A stretch of 64,000 nucleotides of DNA from Metallyticus violacea (lineage: Eukaryota; Arthropoda; Insecta; Mantodea; Metallyticidae): NCBI GenBank assembly GCA_030762175.1, contig CM060842.1, positions 50,870,501 to 50,934,500 on the forward strand, read 5' to 3'. Every line of letters begins with the position of its first letter. Position 1 is the stretch's first letter. The notes under the pieces are model-generated. The model was given only the letters and a program-made list of their open reading frames with translations, was not told where the DNA came from and searched no databases. Of the stretch, positions 1 through 11,099 are shown in pieces. The translations under genes were made by a program, and so were the position numbers.

Positions 1-195
1 TCAAATTTCCTAACTTCTAGATTCTGTCATGGCCTTTGGACTGCAGCAGCCATAATCAAAGCTTTGATTTTGAGGCAAACCTAAGACCAATCACAACAGT
101 TTGAAAATTTAAAAATTTGATAATATTGAGGAATATGTTAAGATATATATATAAACAACTATTAAAATGTTTCCCTTCTGTATGCCTTTGCACAG

Positions 196-232
196 GCATG
201 TGCATGTGTGTGTGCGCGCGCGCGCATGCATG
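196..232. repeat. Alternating purine-pyrimidine (TG/CG) tract
   Basis: A run of alternating TG, CG and CA steps that includes a block of about five CG dinucleotides. Such tracts can adopt left-handed Z-DNA. It is a simple repeat with no coding content. Confidence 0.8.
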
Positions 233-360
233 AGAGTGCAGTACAATCTTTGAACTTTACTGGTTTGCAAGAAAGCTAGCCATTAGATAAAGAAGAAGAG
301 TTTGATATTAGCGAGTAGTCATTTCTTATACTTGGAACTAATGCCATTACTCTTTCCTTA

Positions 361-592
361 ACTGCCACTGGCGGCTGAGGTTGTTAAGGCGTGGACTTGT
401 GAGCGGGAGGTCCGGGGTTCGAATCCCACCAGGACTGTCCTCTCTGAGTGAGGTTTTTTCAAGGTTCCCCCAGTCCTCACAAATCACAAATGCTGGGAAG
501 GTACCCTAAATTTAGGTCTGGAACATTTCCTGGGGAGGGGGGGAAAAATCCTTTCCCAATTTACCATTTCATTTCATGTATCGTCAGTGTCC
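361..592 (+). mobile_element. SINE-A copy 1 (tRNA-derived SINE, 3' truncated)
   Basis: The 5' part is tRNA-like, with a B-box GGTTCGAATCC and the conserved stretch TTAAGGCGTGGACT. A body follows with GGTACCCTAAATTTAGG and a tail near ATCGTCAGTGTCC. The same order is found at 57966-58254 and, on the other strand, at 35670, 43621 and 48248. This copy stops at the CAGTGTCC block and lacks the last ~45 bp and the A-tail. Transcription by RNA polymerase III is expected from the tRNA-like head. The family name is unknown to me. Confidence 0.85.
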
Positions 593-599
593 AATTAAA

Positions 600-1470
600 T
601 TTATTACCATAAGAGAAAAGAACTCAGCTGATTATTGTTTTGTATGGCTAAGGCACGACAAATGTCTCTGGGGAAAAGCTGTAGATAAATATGTAATCTA
701 TAAAATTATGAAAATTAGTGCCCATTCAACTCAAAAAACCAGAATTGCTGAACTCTTATGTGATTCCAACAATCTTAAAAAGGAACCCACTATACTAGTT
801 GGTAATCTACTGTAATAGTGGTAGATCTGGTTGAACTGCTGTAGCATCACCTAGTGACAGAAACTATAAGCTTCACAAGGGTGTATTGGCATGATGGAGT
901 AGCATTACTTCTTAGGCATATATGCTATGTGAAAGAAAACACACACTTTTTAGTTAAAAATAAGTCACAATGTTGGTGCTGAAAATATCAGAAATAAGTT
1001 ATGCATGCTTTACTTTTGTGAAATGTGTACCATATGCATGAAAATGTGGCAAATGCACATTTTATAATTCATTGAGTTTATTGCATATATACCAACAATT
1101 ATTTATGTAACTTTTTAGTGGTGTTTAAATCCTGTTTTTCTAGTGGCATCAAAAGCATCAACACTAAGGATGAAATGATGAACTGTGAAAGGAATTTTGT
1201 AAAGGAAGCATTTCCAGCCTACGTTTAAAGCACTTCCTCAGCATTTGCCATTAAAGATTAAGGAAAATTTGGAAAAATTCTCAGGAACAAAATACCTGGT
1301 AGGATATGAACTGCAGACCTACCATTCATTAGTGGTTCCTTAATAAGCTTGGCCATATTGTTGGTGATTTATGTAGTGTAAACTATGATGGATGCCTGAG
1401 CTCTAATATGAGTTGGAAGGCAAATTGAAACCATAGAAATAATGCTGGAGAGTTTAATATCATAAATGTA
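600..1470. other. No gene seen; probable intron of the minus-strand gene
   Basis: This stretch lies just downstream of the third coding exon (minus strand), whose good donor site sends the reading frame into it. I could not find a matching next exon on the minus strand, so it is probably intron, with the remaining exons beyond the left edge. The short plus-strand reading frame near 576-815 begins inside the SINE and has no recognisable similarity. Confidence 0.5.
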
Positions 1471-1475
1471 CTTAC

Positions 1476-2927
1476 AACGCTCAAAATTGGCACTGCTTGT
1501 TCCTGAGGAACTGCTGCAGGAGGCATTGCTGCTGTAATAAAGAGCACACAAAATAACATGCTGGAAATTTTTCAATAAAAAATAAAGTTGAACACATGGT
1601 AAAAAAACTAAACTAACTAAACTCACATATCACTTGTACTTGGTACATTTCTGAGGTTTTTTATCCTATGTGGTTCTGTTTGGAACTTCCTGTAAAATGC
1701 ATTTCCAGTTCGCCATTGCAAGCCATAAATTTCATCAAGTACACGTTCTGCAGAAGTATTAAGTTCATCACTCTGCGCCTTACTTTTAGTTTTCTTTTCA
1801 AGAAACTGCTTTTGTTTGTTTTTGCTAGTTTTCACATTGTCTACATTGGTCACAGTATCACTCTTTTTATTAAAAGGTGAAACTCCACTAAGCCAATTTT
1901 TTATATCTGAATATTTATCTTTGTCCATATGCTCTGTATTTACATTTTGTTTAACAGGAGAAGTGTGTGTAACAGCTTCGAGTGCAATGTTTGGTGATTT
2001 TTTAAAATCTTGAGGTTCCACAACAGGAATTTCATTATATTTGTGTGAATGTTCATTTTCACTTTCTGATGTTTCCAAAACTATTGTGTTTACTAACCTG
2101 CCAGGTGTTTCTCGTTTTGTATTTGCCCAGTGCTCAAATGTTGATTTCCTGTTTTTTATATAATTTTCTTGACTAACATCTACAGTTTCTTCACCAGAAT
2201 CTGAAATAACTATTACACTACTTTCAATATGTTTATCTACTTGACATTTATTAAAGGGTTGCTCCAGTGACTCATTTGCTAACACTGTTGATTTCTGTGT
2301 ACTATATTTCACATTTTTATTTACTTGCGAAATTAAGTCTTCTTCATTTGAGGGATTTTTGCTTTTCAATGACCAGGAATGCTCATTGTTCGCTTTCTCA
2401 GCTGAAAACCGCTTACTGTGTATTAAATTATCGTCTGAGGATAGTTTACGCCGTCTCCTAGGTATACTTTTAAGGCATCCTTGAGTGCTACAAGCATTAT
2501 TTACTATATTTGCTGTGTCAGAAATCAGTAAAGATATACAATTTGCACTAATTCCACGATTTTCTTTTCCTCGAGCTACACGGAACTTGCGCTTGTCACT
2601 TGATCTTTTATCGAGCGAAATACTTTCTTCTAAACTAAATTCGCAATTTTGATTTGTACTGGAATAGGGCGTTGAACTTGATTTTCCATCGATGCTGCAA
2701 TAATTTTCCTTAGAAGAAATCAGTCGCTTCGGACGCAGTGAAAGCTTTGTGGCCTCTGAAAAAAAGAAGTAAAAAAAGAGAGACAAATATAACTTAGAAT
2801 TTCTTTACAATAATATACTATATTCTTATCGCATATTCAGGTACATACTTTTGCTTGGAGTTGAGATTTTTATGTTTTGCTTTTTAACTTGAGATGGGCT
2901 GAATGTTAATAGATCCAACTCCATCAT
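1476..2927 (-). CDS. Partial gene: disordered nuclear protein with SUMO-interaction motif (possibly GCNA-like)
   Basis: There are three coding exons on the minus strand: 2927-2849, 2755-1627 and 1531-1476. Introns show donors GTATGT, GTGAGT and GTAAGT and acceptors TTTTTTTCAG and TTTATTACAG. Phases match at both internal junctions (1+2 and 2+1 nucleotides), giving 421 residues before the last donor. The start is the first of two adjacent ATGs; the start inside the big exon is an artefact of reading through the intron. Visible features are KEN boxes at residues 42-44 and 90-92, a basic patch KSIPRRRRK at 122-130, a SUMO-interaction-like VIVISDSGEE at 207-216, a second similar acidic motif near 250-261, and a conserved-looking LDEIYGLQW at 366-374. 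The third exon is serine-rich. A long acidic, SIM-bearing tail before a C-terminal domain would fit GCNA/ACRC (a SprT-type protease family that resolves DNA-protein crosslinks). The SprT domain is not in the window, so this is only a guess. The 3' end is missing. Confidence 0.72.
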
Positions 2928-3049
2928 CACACACAATTACCGTCCTGCGCAATTCCTATAAAAGTTCCATATTATTTTTAATGGTTTAATCAACAGTAAT
3001 TTATTCCTAATTCATAAGGTAAGCAAAACATTCTAACCATAAAACTTAC

Positions 3050-3125
3050 GATTGCAGATGTCAAAACGTAAATTCAAATGTAGGGCAAGGGCAAGCAACC
3101 GTTAAACAAGTCCCAGCATGTAAAC
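3050..3125 (-). other. Probable 5' untranslated exon
   Basis: A donor ATC|GTAAGT ends an upstream exon at 3050 on the minus strand. A matching acceptor (CTTTTATAG) lies at 2956, 28 bp before the start ATG. Joining them gives a short leader with the coding start in exon 2. The 5' limit of this exon is unknown. An ATG at 3119 opens a five-codon upstream reading frame ending TAA at 3102, if transcription starts upstream of it. Confidence 0.45.
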
Positions 3126-3129
3126 TCGA

Positions 3130-5490
3130 CAAGTTAGCCAACATTTTCGAAGAAACACGTATAATAGATAATAGTTTTGGTAAAAATTCGTTAAAGAGCA
3201 TTTCGTAAAGTGATAAATATTAAAATATAACTTATATCTATCTCTAATTTCTATGAAAGCAAAAATCGTTCCCAAAACTTCGACGCATACAGAATGGCTT
3301 AAAGAGATATTTTTTTGTTGGCAGTATGTCGATTTGCTACGATAATCAATGGATGCTTGAAAGCAACACTAGGTGGCAGAGGTCAAACTGCACATGTGAT
3401 AGTGACATCTATGAAGGATTTTGTAACACTCCCTACACCTTAGCAGCGCGTAGTGCAACGATAACCCAAGGCTAGCAGTAGTTCGACTTAATCTTCATCT
3501 TGCCGAAGTTATGTTTTAGCATATGCTCTTAGAAACCATTTATAATAATCATATGATTTTTTCATTGTATGATTAACAATAATTTTGCGGCTACAATAAC
3601 AAGATCTCTTATTGGGAAATCGGCGGATTTTGGGTTACAGTATAGGTAGCAAAAAATATTGTTTTGAATTATCTCGCATTAACCATATGGTGCTACAAAT
3701 AGAATGTTCCTGCAAGCAATGTTCTATCTCATACTCATTGTTTCCAAGCTCACTTTCTTTTATCCGTATGAGTAATGATTCACTTGTCATTCAACAGACG
3801 GCACATGCATGAGAAGCTGGTAATTATCAATGTAAGAATACGTCTGATAGACTAGTAAAGAATCTATCATCTGTTCGCTGTTACTTCTATCCTAATTTAA
3901 ATATAATTATGTGATCTAGCTTATTTTCCATTGACTCCAGGACGACTTACATCCCTGATGTTAAACACAGTAGTCCCTAAAAGAAATTACAGTTTAAAAT
4001 TTAATAAGCGTTAGATTTCATTGAGAAAACCATATTAGTGAAGTAATAATCTTGAGAGAAACCAGTCGTCTTGAATACCTCATATTTTAATTGTTAGTCA
4101 TTTACGCATACGATGCTCTGTATATGGTGCAATACGTTTCAATGCGAGGGGACGCATAGGTGAAAACATTTGCTGGTCCTGCTAGTATTGTGAAAAATGT
4201 CAAGGGAATTGGTTGAAAAGTGGCGCCAATGTTATCGTGCAAATTTTTATTCATGAAGTTTGTAATTAGTAACCAGAGATTACAATTAAATGCATTGCAT
4301 CAGTTCTTTGCAGCACCAGAGTTCGAACGAAAGGTTCGTAAAATAAAATTTTCTTCCTTGTCAGGGAAATATTTTCCTCTCATTTTATAAACGCCAGTGC
4401 ATAAACCAAGTTTTAAAATTCCAATGCAATTGCTGAAAACACGCACTTTACGTTTCTTCATAATTATATTTGCAAATGAATCGCCCGCATAATACGACGC
4501 GCAGTATAAATAATCTAACAAGTGTTAGATATGAAACAGAAAAACAACAATGGGCGTACTGTTTTATTTTCTGTAATATTTATATTACTGCTATATGCCC
4601 AAAAATTTTAAACTGACAATGATAAAATTCATTTCAATGTATGATGACAATGAGTGTAGTAGTGATTGGTGCTCTTTGATAGTCAGTTGAGTGTGTCTTT
4701 TAAGAAGAGCATATGTTATTATTAGTTGATTGACGTGGATAAATTTGTGATTATAAGGGTAAAATAACAGCATCAAATGGTGTACGCCTATCCGAGTCTC
4801 AAGAGTCAAGTAATAGGTCTACGTCTTCCACTAAACAGAAAAACAATTCCAGCAGTGGCGGGGACAAGTATCAGTGAAGCATATAGTGGAATTTATGAGC
4901 TTAAGTGCGGCAAACTAATCAGGGGATATATAGAGAAATGAGATTCGAAAATGGAAAACTAATCGCCCTTGGCTTTCAGCAAACAGTTCCGGAGGGATTA
5001 TGTGCTTGTGCTGTTCAGAAATTCAAAATTACAGTGCTATTACAGACAGTAAAATGCATAATGAGCTACCTTTTATCAAAGGGTTGAATGATAAAAAAAA
5101 AAAAAAAAAAAAATAGTGATCACGGGAGGAGTAAGTTTCACTTGAGGTGTGAATCAAATTTTAATGGGGGAACAATAAACAAAGCTCCCTCTGAAGGTTT
5201 CAGAAATGGGAAGAAAAACTCTAGAGGAATAAATTACGTGACTACCCTTTTTTTTTTTTTTTTTTTTTTATACAACTGTGTATCTCATATGTAATGAAAA
5301 AACCATTCTTACTTTTCAAAAGTTTATGTGAATTGCAAGCATTAAGCATATTAGACATTGGAAATACGCTTCATTCATATCACACTTGTGCAAATATAAA
5401 ACATTCCATTAGCAAACGCCTGTCGTCTTCTCCTATCAAAGTTCATAATTAACTCCCCTTGTATAAGACTTGAAGTTTTCCCGGCGAATG
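3130..5490. other. Intergenic DNA, includes likely promoter of the minus-strand gene
   Basis: No reading frame here is convincing; the small open frames are short and resemble nothing I know. The promoter of the minus-strand gene should lie in about 3130-3500, but no clear TATA box or initiator stands out. An A-run at 5093-5114 and a T-run at 5248-5269 bracket 130 bp and could mark poorly preserved retroposon ends. Confidence 0.5.
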
Positions 5491-5494
5491 TTAT

Positions 5495-5612
5495 TATAAA
5501 TGAGTTCTCGAGAGAGCACCCGGGTAAGGCGCGATGAATCTACCAAGCTTTCGATGGCTATCTCTGCCATCTTCTTCAGGGATCTGCTGCTGAAGTGTCG
5601 TGGGGGCCGAAG
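5495..5612 (-). repeat. Inverted Penelope terminal repeat (left copy)
   Basis: The reverse complement of this segment matches 13270-13385, including the shared stretches GAATCTACCAAGCTTTCGAT and TCTGCCATCTTCTTCAG read on the plus strand here. Differences are scattered substitutions. The hammerhead-like core is kept: TCTTCAG at 5573-5579 is the reverse complement of CTGAAGA, the 6-bp stem is unchanged, and only the loop differs. Confidence 0.85.
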
Positions 5613-8163
5613 CCGAAGCTAGCTGGCAGGCTGAGGTTAGTGGTTAGCCTATGTGAGCTGCGTACCTACCCTGGGTTTGGATTTAACCGCAGAGAAGGGG
5701 TGGGAATGTAGGCTGGTTCTATTGTTTTGGGTGTGGGGTGGAAGAATTTTGGTTAAAAAACTTATCTTTGATGAAGCGGATGGATTTGACATCCTTGGAT
5801 GTTACTTGTTATGCACATGCTGCTAACTTAATTTGTTAGCAGCATGGGCATACCACTATTTGATTTTGTGTTTAAGGTTTTTAATTTTGTTGGAAAGTTT
5901 TCCTGTTGCAAGGTTTTGCCCTTCGTTATCCAGGGTGGCCATACGCCAGGCGTGGGACCTTGAATTTTGGCTTAGGTGTAATGCGACAGTAATAGCTGCC
6001 GAGTGTCCGAACAAGAGCACTCTCAAGATAGGGCAAATAGGCATATAATTTTTGGCCCGGCGTCTAATTTCCTCCTCAATATATGGGAGGGAGGAGGTCT
6101 CGTGTAGTAACCTGATTGGAAAACAGCGATGTACAGAATAGATGGACCTGAGTCCTCTATTCTGTATCCTTTGCAGAAATGTGAGCCAACTGTCAGCTGC
6201 CATACCCCAGATTTCACAGGCGTATAGCATAATCAAGGCTTTAAAAAGGTGTAATTTCAAGTGGATTGGCATCGCCTTGGAATTGAGCACAGGAAATAGT
6301 TAAGCTATTGCTCCCTGCGCCCTGCGAGCAGTCTCGGCTATGTGTCCCTTGAATGTTAGACTTTTGTCAGGTTGTACACCCAAGTAGGCTATGGAATTTT
6401 CCCACTATCTTTTGATGCCTATATACGAGTGTGGGGAGAGTTTGCGGTTATGCGGCGTTTTGTGAAAATTATGGGGTTGGTTTTTTGCCGGGTTGATTGA
6501 CATTCGCCAACGCCTACATCACCTTTCGATTAGGTGTAATAATCTTTGAATGGGGATGACGGCTCTGTTAAAATTTCTGTTTGTTTTGTATAGCAGGACG
6601 TCATCTGCGAGTTGAGCAGTGTTGACGTCTGCTGCGTGTGCGTAGTCTGACATGTAGATGATGAATAATATTGGGGATAGAACAGAACCTTCGGGGACTC
6701 CGCCACGTATGGGTCTTAGTGTTGAGTTGTTTCCCGCTACCGTAATTTAGAAAGTGTGGTGTTTTAGGTATGAATGTATTAACAGTATGTATGTTTTGGG
6801 TAGCTCTAGGAGTATGAGTTTTTGTAGGAGTCCGGCGTGTCAAGTCTCGAGAAGGCCTTTTCAACGCCCAAAGGCACTGCTGGGCTAAAGAACCTTTCCT
6901 GGAATCCCAGGGTTGAGGCCTCCACCACCCTCAGCAGCTGTTGGTAGTAGAATGCCCAGGATGGAAAGCAAATTGATTGGGGGATGGCTTGGATGTTTCC
7001 CAGCAGGGGAAGCAAACGGGGAACGAAGTAGTCTCTCAAACACTTTTGAGAGTGTGGAAAGGAGGCTGATTGATCGGTAACTGGAAGGGTGGGCTTTGCT
7101 CTGTTTCAGTATGCATATCACCTGTGCCTCTCTCCACTCTCGTGGAAAGTGACTGAAGCTGAAGCACATATTGAAGACTTTTGTGACAAAGAGCACAGCT
7201 TTGAAAGGAAGGTTGCGGATCATGAGGGAGCGTTATACTGTCAAGCCCAGCCTTTTTGAGGTTGAGACGCTGTAATGCGCCCTGGACTTCGTGGGGGTGG
7301 AAGATATGAATCTTATAGTCGTCTTCGTCCGCCGGCCGTCGAAGAACTCGGCGGACATTACGACGAACCTGACTTGAGAAGGTATCGTCCTGGGGTTATC
7401 TGTAGGCCAGAATAGATGTTCCTGGTAGTCGGCTAGAGCATTGACTTTAGCGTAAGGTTCATAGACGAGGCCTCTGGTGCCATGAATGGGATGGAAAACT
7501 TTATCTCGTTGGTCACGGAGGTTCTTGGTTATCCTTTATACTTCACCATGGATCAAATTCTGTCTTCCCACGCGCGCTTTTTGTGCTCGCGAAGGCAAAC
7601 ATTGACTTGACTGCGCCAAGTTCTCAACAAAATTTGATGACAAGGTGAGCGGTGACTCTGGTAGAGTCTGCGGGTGGCTCAGGAACGTCAAATAAGGAGC
7701 TCGAGGTCTAATGGAATAACGTCTGAATGAAGGGGAGGGAAAGTGTGGACCGTGAGACTTTTGTGACTTTGGTGACTGTAAGAGAGAAGGATTAGACTGC
7801 AGTATCTAGGGATTGGGTGTCTGTGATTTTGAGGAATGATAGTGCTGAGTCATTCCTTAAAGCTTTTCCAGTCGATCTCGCGGTTTAGTCATGCGACATC
7901 GTGGCTGCAAACCTTGTGTTGATTTTTGCCAACACGAGGTTGTGGGGAATGTAGTGCGTTGATTGATGTGAAGGTGAGATGGTGTGTGAAGTGTTTGAGA
8001 ATCGCAAAGTTGATGACAGATGGCTGTCCTCTACTAAGTGGATGGTGGGTGGGTTGCCAGTGACGCTGTACTGTGAACTGATGGTCCTGATCAATTAAGC
8101 GAACGATTGGTTACCTCTGGTATCCGCGCGGCGAGCGCAATGCTAACGTGAGTATTTGGCATT
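5612..8163 (-). mobile_element. Jockey-type LINE copy A, 5' truncated and decayed
   Basis: Minus-strand fragments in several frames match the usual jockey order. A linker lies at about 8100-7230. The reverse-transcriptase N-terminal part with FPREWREAQVICILK and SSYRSISLLSTLSKVFERLL lies at 7223-6885. The catalytic motif LADD (both Asp kept) is near 6612-6598. The C-terminal part with LFKALI..ACEIWG and RLLHETSSLPYIEEEIRRRAK lies at 6290-5856. A 3' untranslated region follows, down to about 5612. The 5' end stops within the endonuclease region, at the place matching ~10760 of copy B. Frameshifts and stops make it non-functional. It shares its 3' region (a GGCAGGCTG..TTAACCGCAG segment) with copy B, so both belong to one family. 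Confidence 0.85.
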
Positions 8164-11095
8164 CAAATTGCCGTGGGCCGACCTACCGACTAGGTGGCAG
8201 GCTGGGTTAGTAACCAGCCTGTGTGCGGTTTCTGCGTTCCTACCCGCATGTGGACTTAACCGCAGTGTGGGATGAAGTATGCAGGATGATTGTAAGGTAG
8301 AGGTATGTGGATGTTAGAAATAATGCTCTTGACATCTTCGGATAAAATGGGTTGATCTAGTGTCCAGGGGTTTTACTAATATAGGCATGTCCTAAAAGCT
8401 TTTATTTCGTTTTTAGCATAACTATATTGCTGCTGAATTTCTATTAATTTTATTTAAGTGCAACAGTGTTCAAATTACATAGTAATTTCTCTTGTATGGA
8501 ATTGAACTATTGTTATCCAAGATGCCCGCAGGCTAGGCGTGGCATCTTGAATTTTGACTTTGGCCTGCTTTGGCAACTGTAGTTGCCTAAGGAACGAATG
8601 AGAGCACTTTCGTGATATGGTAATGCAGCGTAGAATTTCTTGGCCCGGCGCCTAATTTCCTCTGTGTATGGAAGGGAGGAGGTCTCATGAAGCAGTCTGG
8701 TAGGGAAGCAACGGTATACAGAATAAATTGGGCGACGCTCTTTATTCTGCGCCCTTTGAATAAGTGACGGCCAACTATCAGGTGCTCTACCCCAGATCTC
8801 GCAAGCGTTCAACACGAGAGGGATAATCAGAGCTTTGAAGAGGTGAAGTTTCAAGCGGACCGGCATCGCTTTCGAACTGAATACAGGGTCCATTTGAGTA
8901 GTCCCTGGGCCTAATGAGCCGTTCAAGTGATGTGTTCCCTATTATCTAGCTACAGTTAGCTACCCGATAAATGAGGGAATCCTTCCACTGGATGCTTTGC
9001 CTATTGAAGGTGAGTGTGGGGCAGTTTGCGGAAATGCGGCGTTTAGTAAATATGACGGCGTGGCTTTTTACTGGATTGATGGATATTCTCCTACGCCTGC
9101 TTCACCTTTCGATTAGTTGTAACAGTCTTTGGATAGGGATTGCGGCCCTGCCTATGTGTCTATTTGTTTTGTATACCAGGACGTCGCCTGCATATTGTGC
9201 TAAGTCGACGTCTGATGTTTGGGGAAATCTGCCATGTATATGTTAAATAGGACTGGTAAAGAGCAGAGCCTTCTGAAATTCCGCCGCGTATCTGTCTAAA
9301 AATGGAACTGTTTCCCGCCACCGTAACAGTGAAAGTTCGGTGTTTGATGTATGAGTGTATAGTGGTATATAGGGGTGTGGAAGCTCAAAGGAGATTAGTT
9401 TGTACAGGTGCCCGGGTGCCAGGTCGTAGAGAAGGCCTTTTCTACATCCAGAGATACCGTGGGGATGGTCGCCTTGCCCTGAAAACCCAGAGCTGCAGTC
9501 TCCGCCACCCTCAGCAGTTGTTGGGTAGTAGAGTGTCCAGGACGAAAGTCATATTGATGAGGGGGTATGACTTGAGTGTTTCCAAGGAGGGATAACAAGC
9601 AGACCAGTAAAAATCTCTCGAAGAATTTCGACAGTGCCGAGAGGAGATTGATGGAGGGGTAACTGGAAGGATGAACTGGGTCTTTGCCCGGTTTCAATGT
9701 CCATATCATGCAGGCCTCCCTCCACTCTCGTGGAAAGTGGTCTAGGCTGATGCACATATTGAAAAATTTGGTAACAAAGAACACAACTTTGAATGGAAGG
9801 TACCGGAGCATGATGGGTGTCAACCCGTTAGGACCAGCAGCCTTTTTGGGATGGAAGCGCAGTAGCGCATCCTGGACTTCATTATGATGAAAGATGGGAA
9901 TGTACGGTCTTCGTCTTCCGGCGGTCGTCGAAGATGTCGATGAACGTCTCGACGAATGTGACTTGAAAAATTTTCGTCCTGGGGGTTCTCTGTAGACCTG
10001 AAGAGCTGTTCCAAGTAGTCAGCAAGAGCATTTGCTTTGGCTTGAGGTTCATGGACCAGGTCTCTGGTGCCATGGATAGGATGGGAGGTCTTTTCTCGTT
10101 GTTCACGGAGGTTTTTGGCGATCCCCCACATATCAACATCATCAAGATTCTATCTAGCCATGGTGTCCTCCCTAGCGAGCGTTCTATGCTCGCGTAAGCG
10201 GACACGGACTTCATGGCGTAAGCGCCTCCAGAGCCTTCGGTAATATGTGGTGCGGTATCTTTGTTATAGTCTGCGGGCTGCCCATGATCGGCGAATGAGC
10301 TCTTGGTCTAGTGGGATGATATCTGGGCGTGAGGGTGAGGAGGTGTGGATCGTGAGGCTATGAGCCACTCGTGTAAACGTGTGGGAGAAGGATGAGACTG
10401 CAGCCCCTCAGGAGGGGATGTCTGTGATTTTTGGATTTGTGGGAATGATAGTGTTGAGGCAATCCTTAACGCTTTCCCAGTCGATTTCGCGATATAGACC
10501 TGCGACATCGTAGCTGGCAACTCTTGTGTTGAACTCTGCCAACATGGGGTTATAGTCGGAATGTAGTGCGTTGATCGATGTGAGAATGAGATGGTGTTAG
10601 AAGTGTTTGATGATTGCACGGTCGATGACAGATGGTTGTCCTCTACTAAGCGGATGTTGTGTGGGTTGCCTGGGACCCTGTACTCGTGGTTGTGGATTCT
10701 GATTTACTGAGCGAGAAATTGCGTTGCTTCTGGTGTCTGCTCGTTGCGAACTTACGTGTTTGGCATTGAAATCAGCGGCCTGAATGACACTAGGACGTAA
10801 GGCTAGGATGGATTGGCAGTCGGCTTCCACTAATGCTCTGGAAGGAGAGTGGTTTGCAGATATTAGCAGAACCTTCGTGTCCCAGAATTCTACAAATGCG
10901 GCCATGGCCTTCAAGGTATGAAGTAGCGGGATCTGAAATGGGCGCTGGACTACGTTCCTCCTGACCAGTATCTTTGTCCCACATTCTGGGGCACAACGAT
11001 CTGTTCGCATGCAGTTGTAGCCCTAAAGACGGAAGTGGTTGCACTGATGGAAATGCTTCTCGCTGACTAGTATGGCGTCTAGGGCACACCGGGAA
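8164..11095 (-). mobile_element. Jockey-type LINE copy B, decayed
   Basis: This is a second member of the same family in the same orientation. It includes more of the apurinic-type endonuclease at 11089-10600, with the motif ADFNAKH. The linker is at 10620-9830. The reverse-transcriptase N-terminal half at 9823-9395 shows FPREWREA, LKPGKDP, FRPGHSTTQQL and LDVEKAF. The C-terminal part at 8926-8513 shows LKLHLFKALI, ACEIWG and RLLHETSSLPYTEEIRRRAKK. The catalytic box near 9200-9180 reads YAGD instead of YADD, so one catalytic Asp is lost. Frameshifts separate the pieces. The N-terminal start of the endonuclease is missing, where the element meets Penelope sequence. The low-coordinate (3') end abuts the truncated 5' end of copy A. 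Confidence 0.87.
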
Positions 11096-11099
11096 GCAA

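Noticed and set aside
1..1470. Continuation of the minus-strand gene toward the left edge
   Set aside because: No minus-strand exon in the right phase with convincing protein similarity could be found.
1816..2461. Hydrophobic plus-strand reading frames over the large exon
   Set aside because: They are antisense shadows of the spliced minus-strand coding exon.
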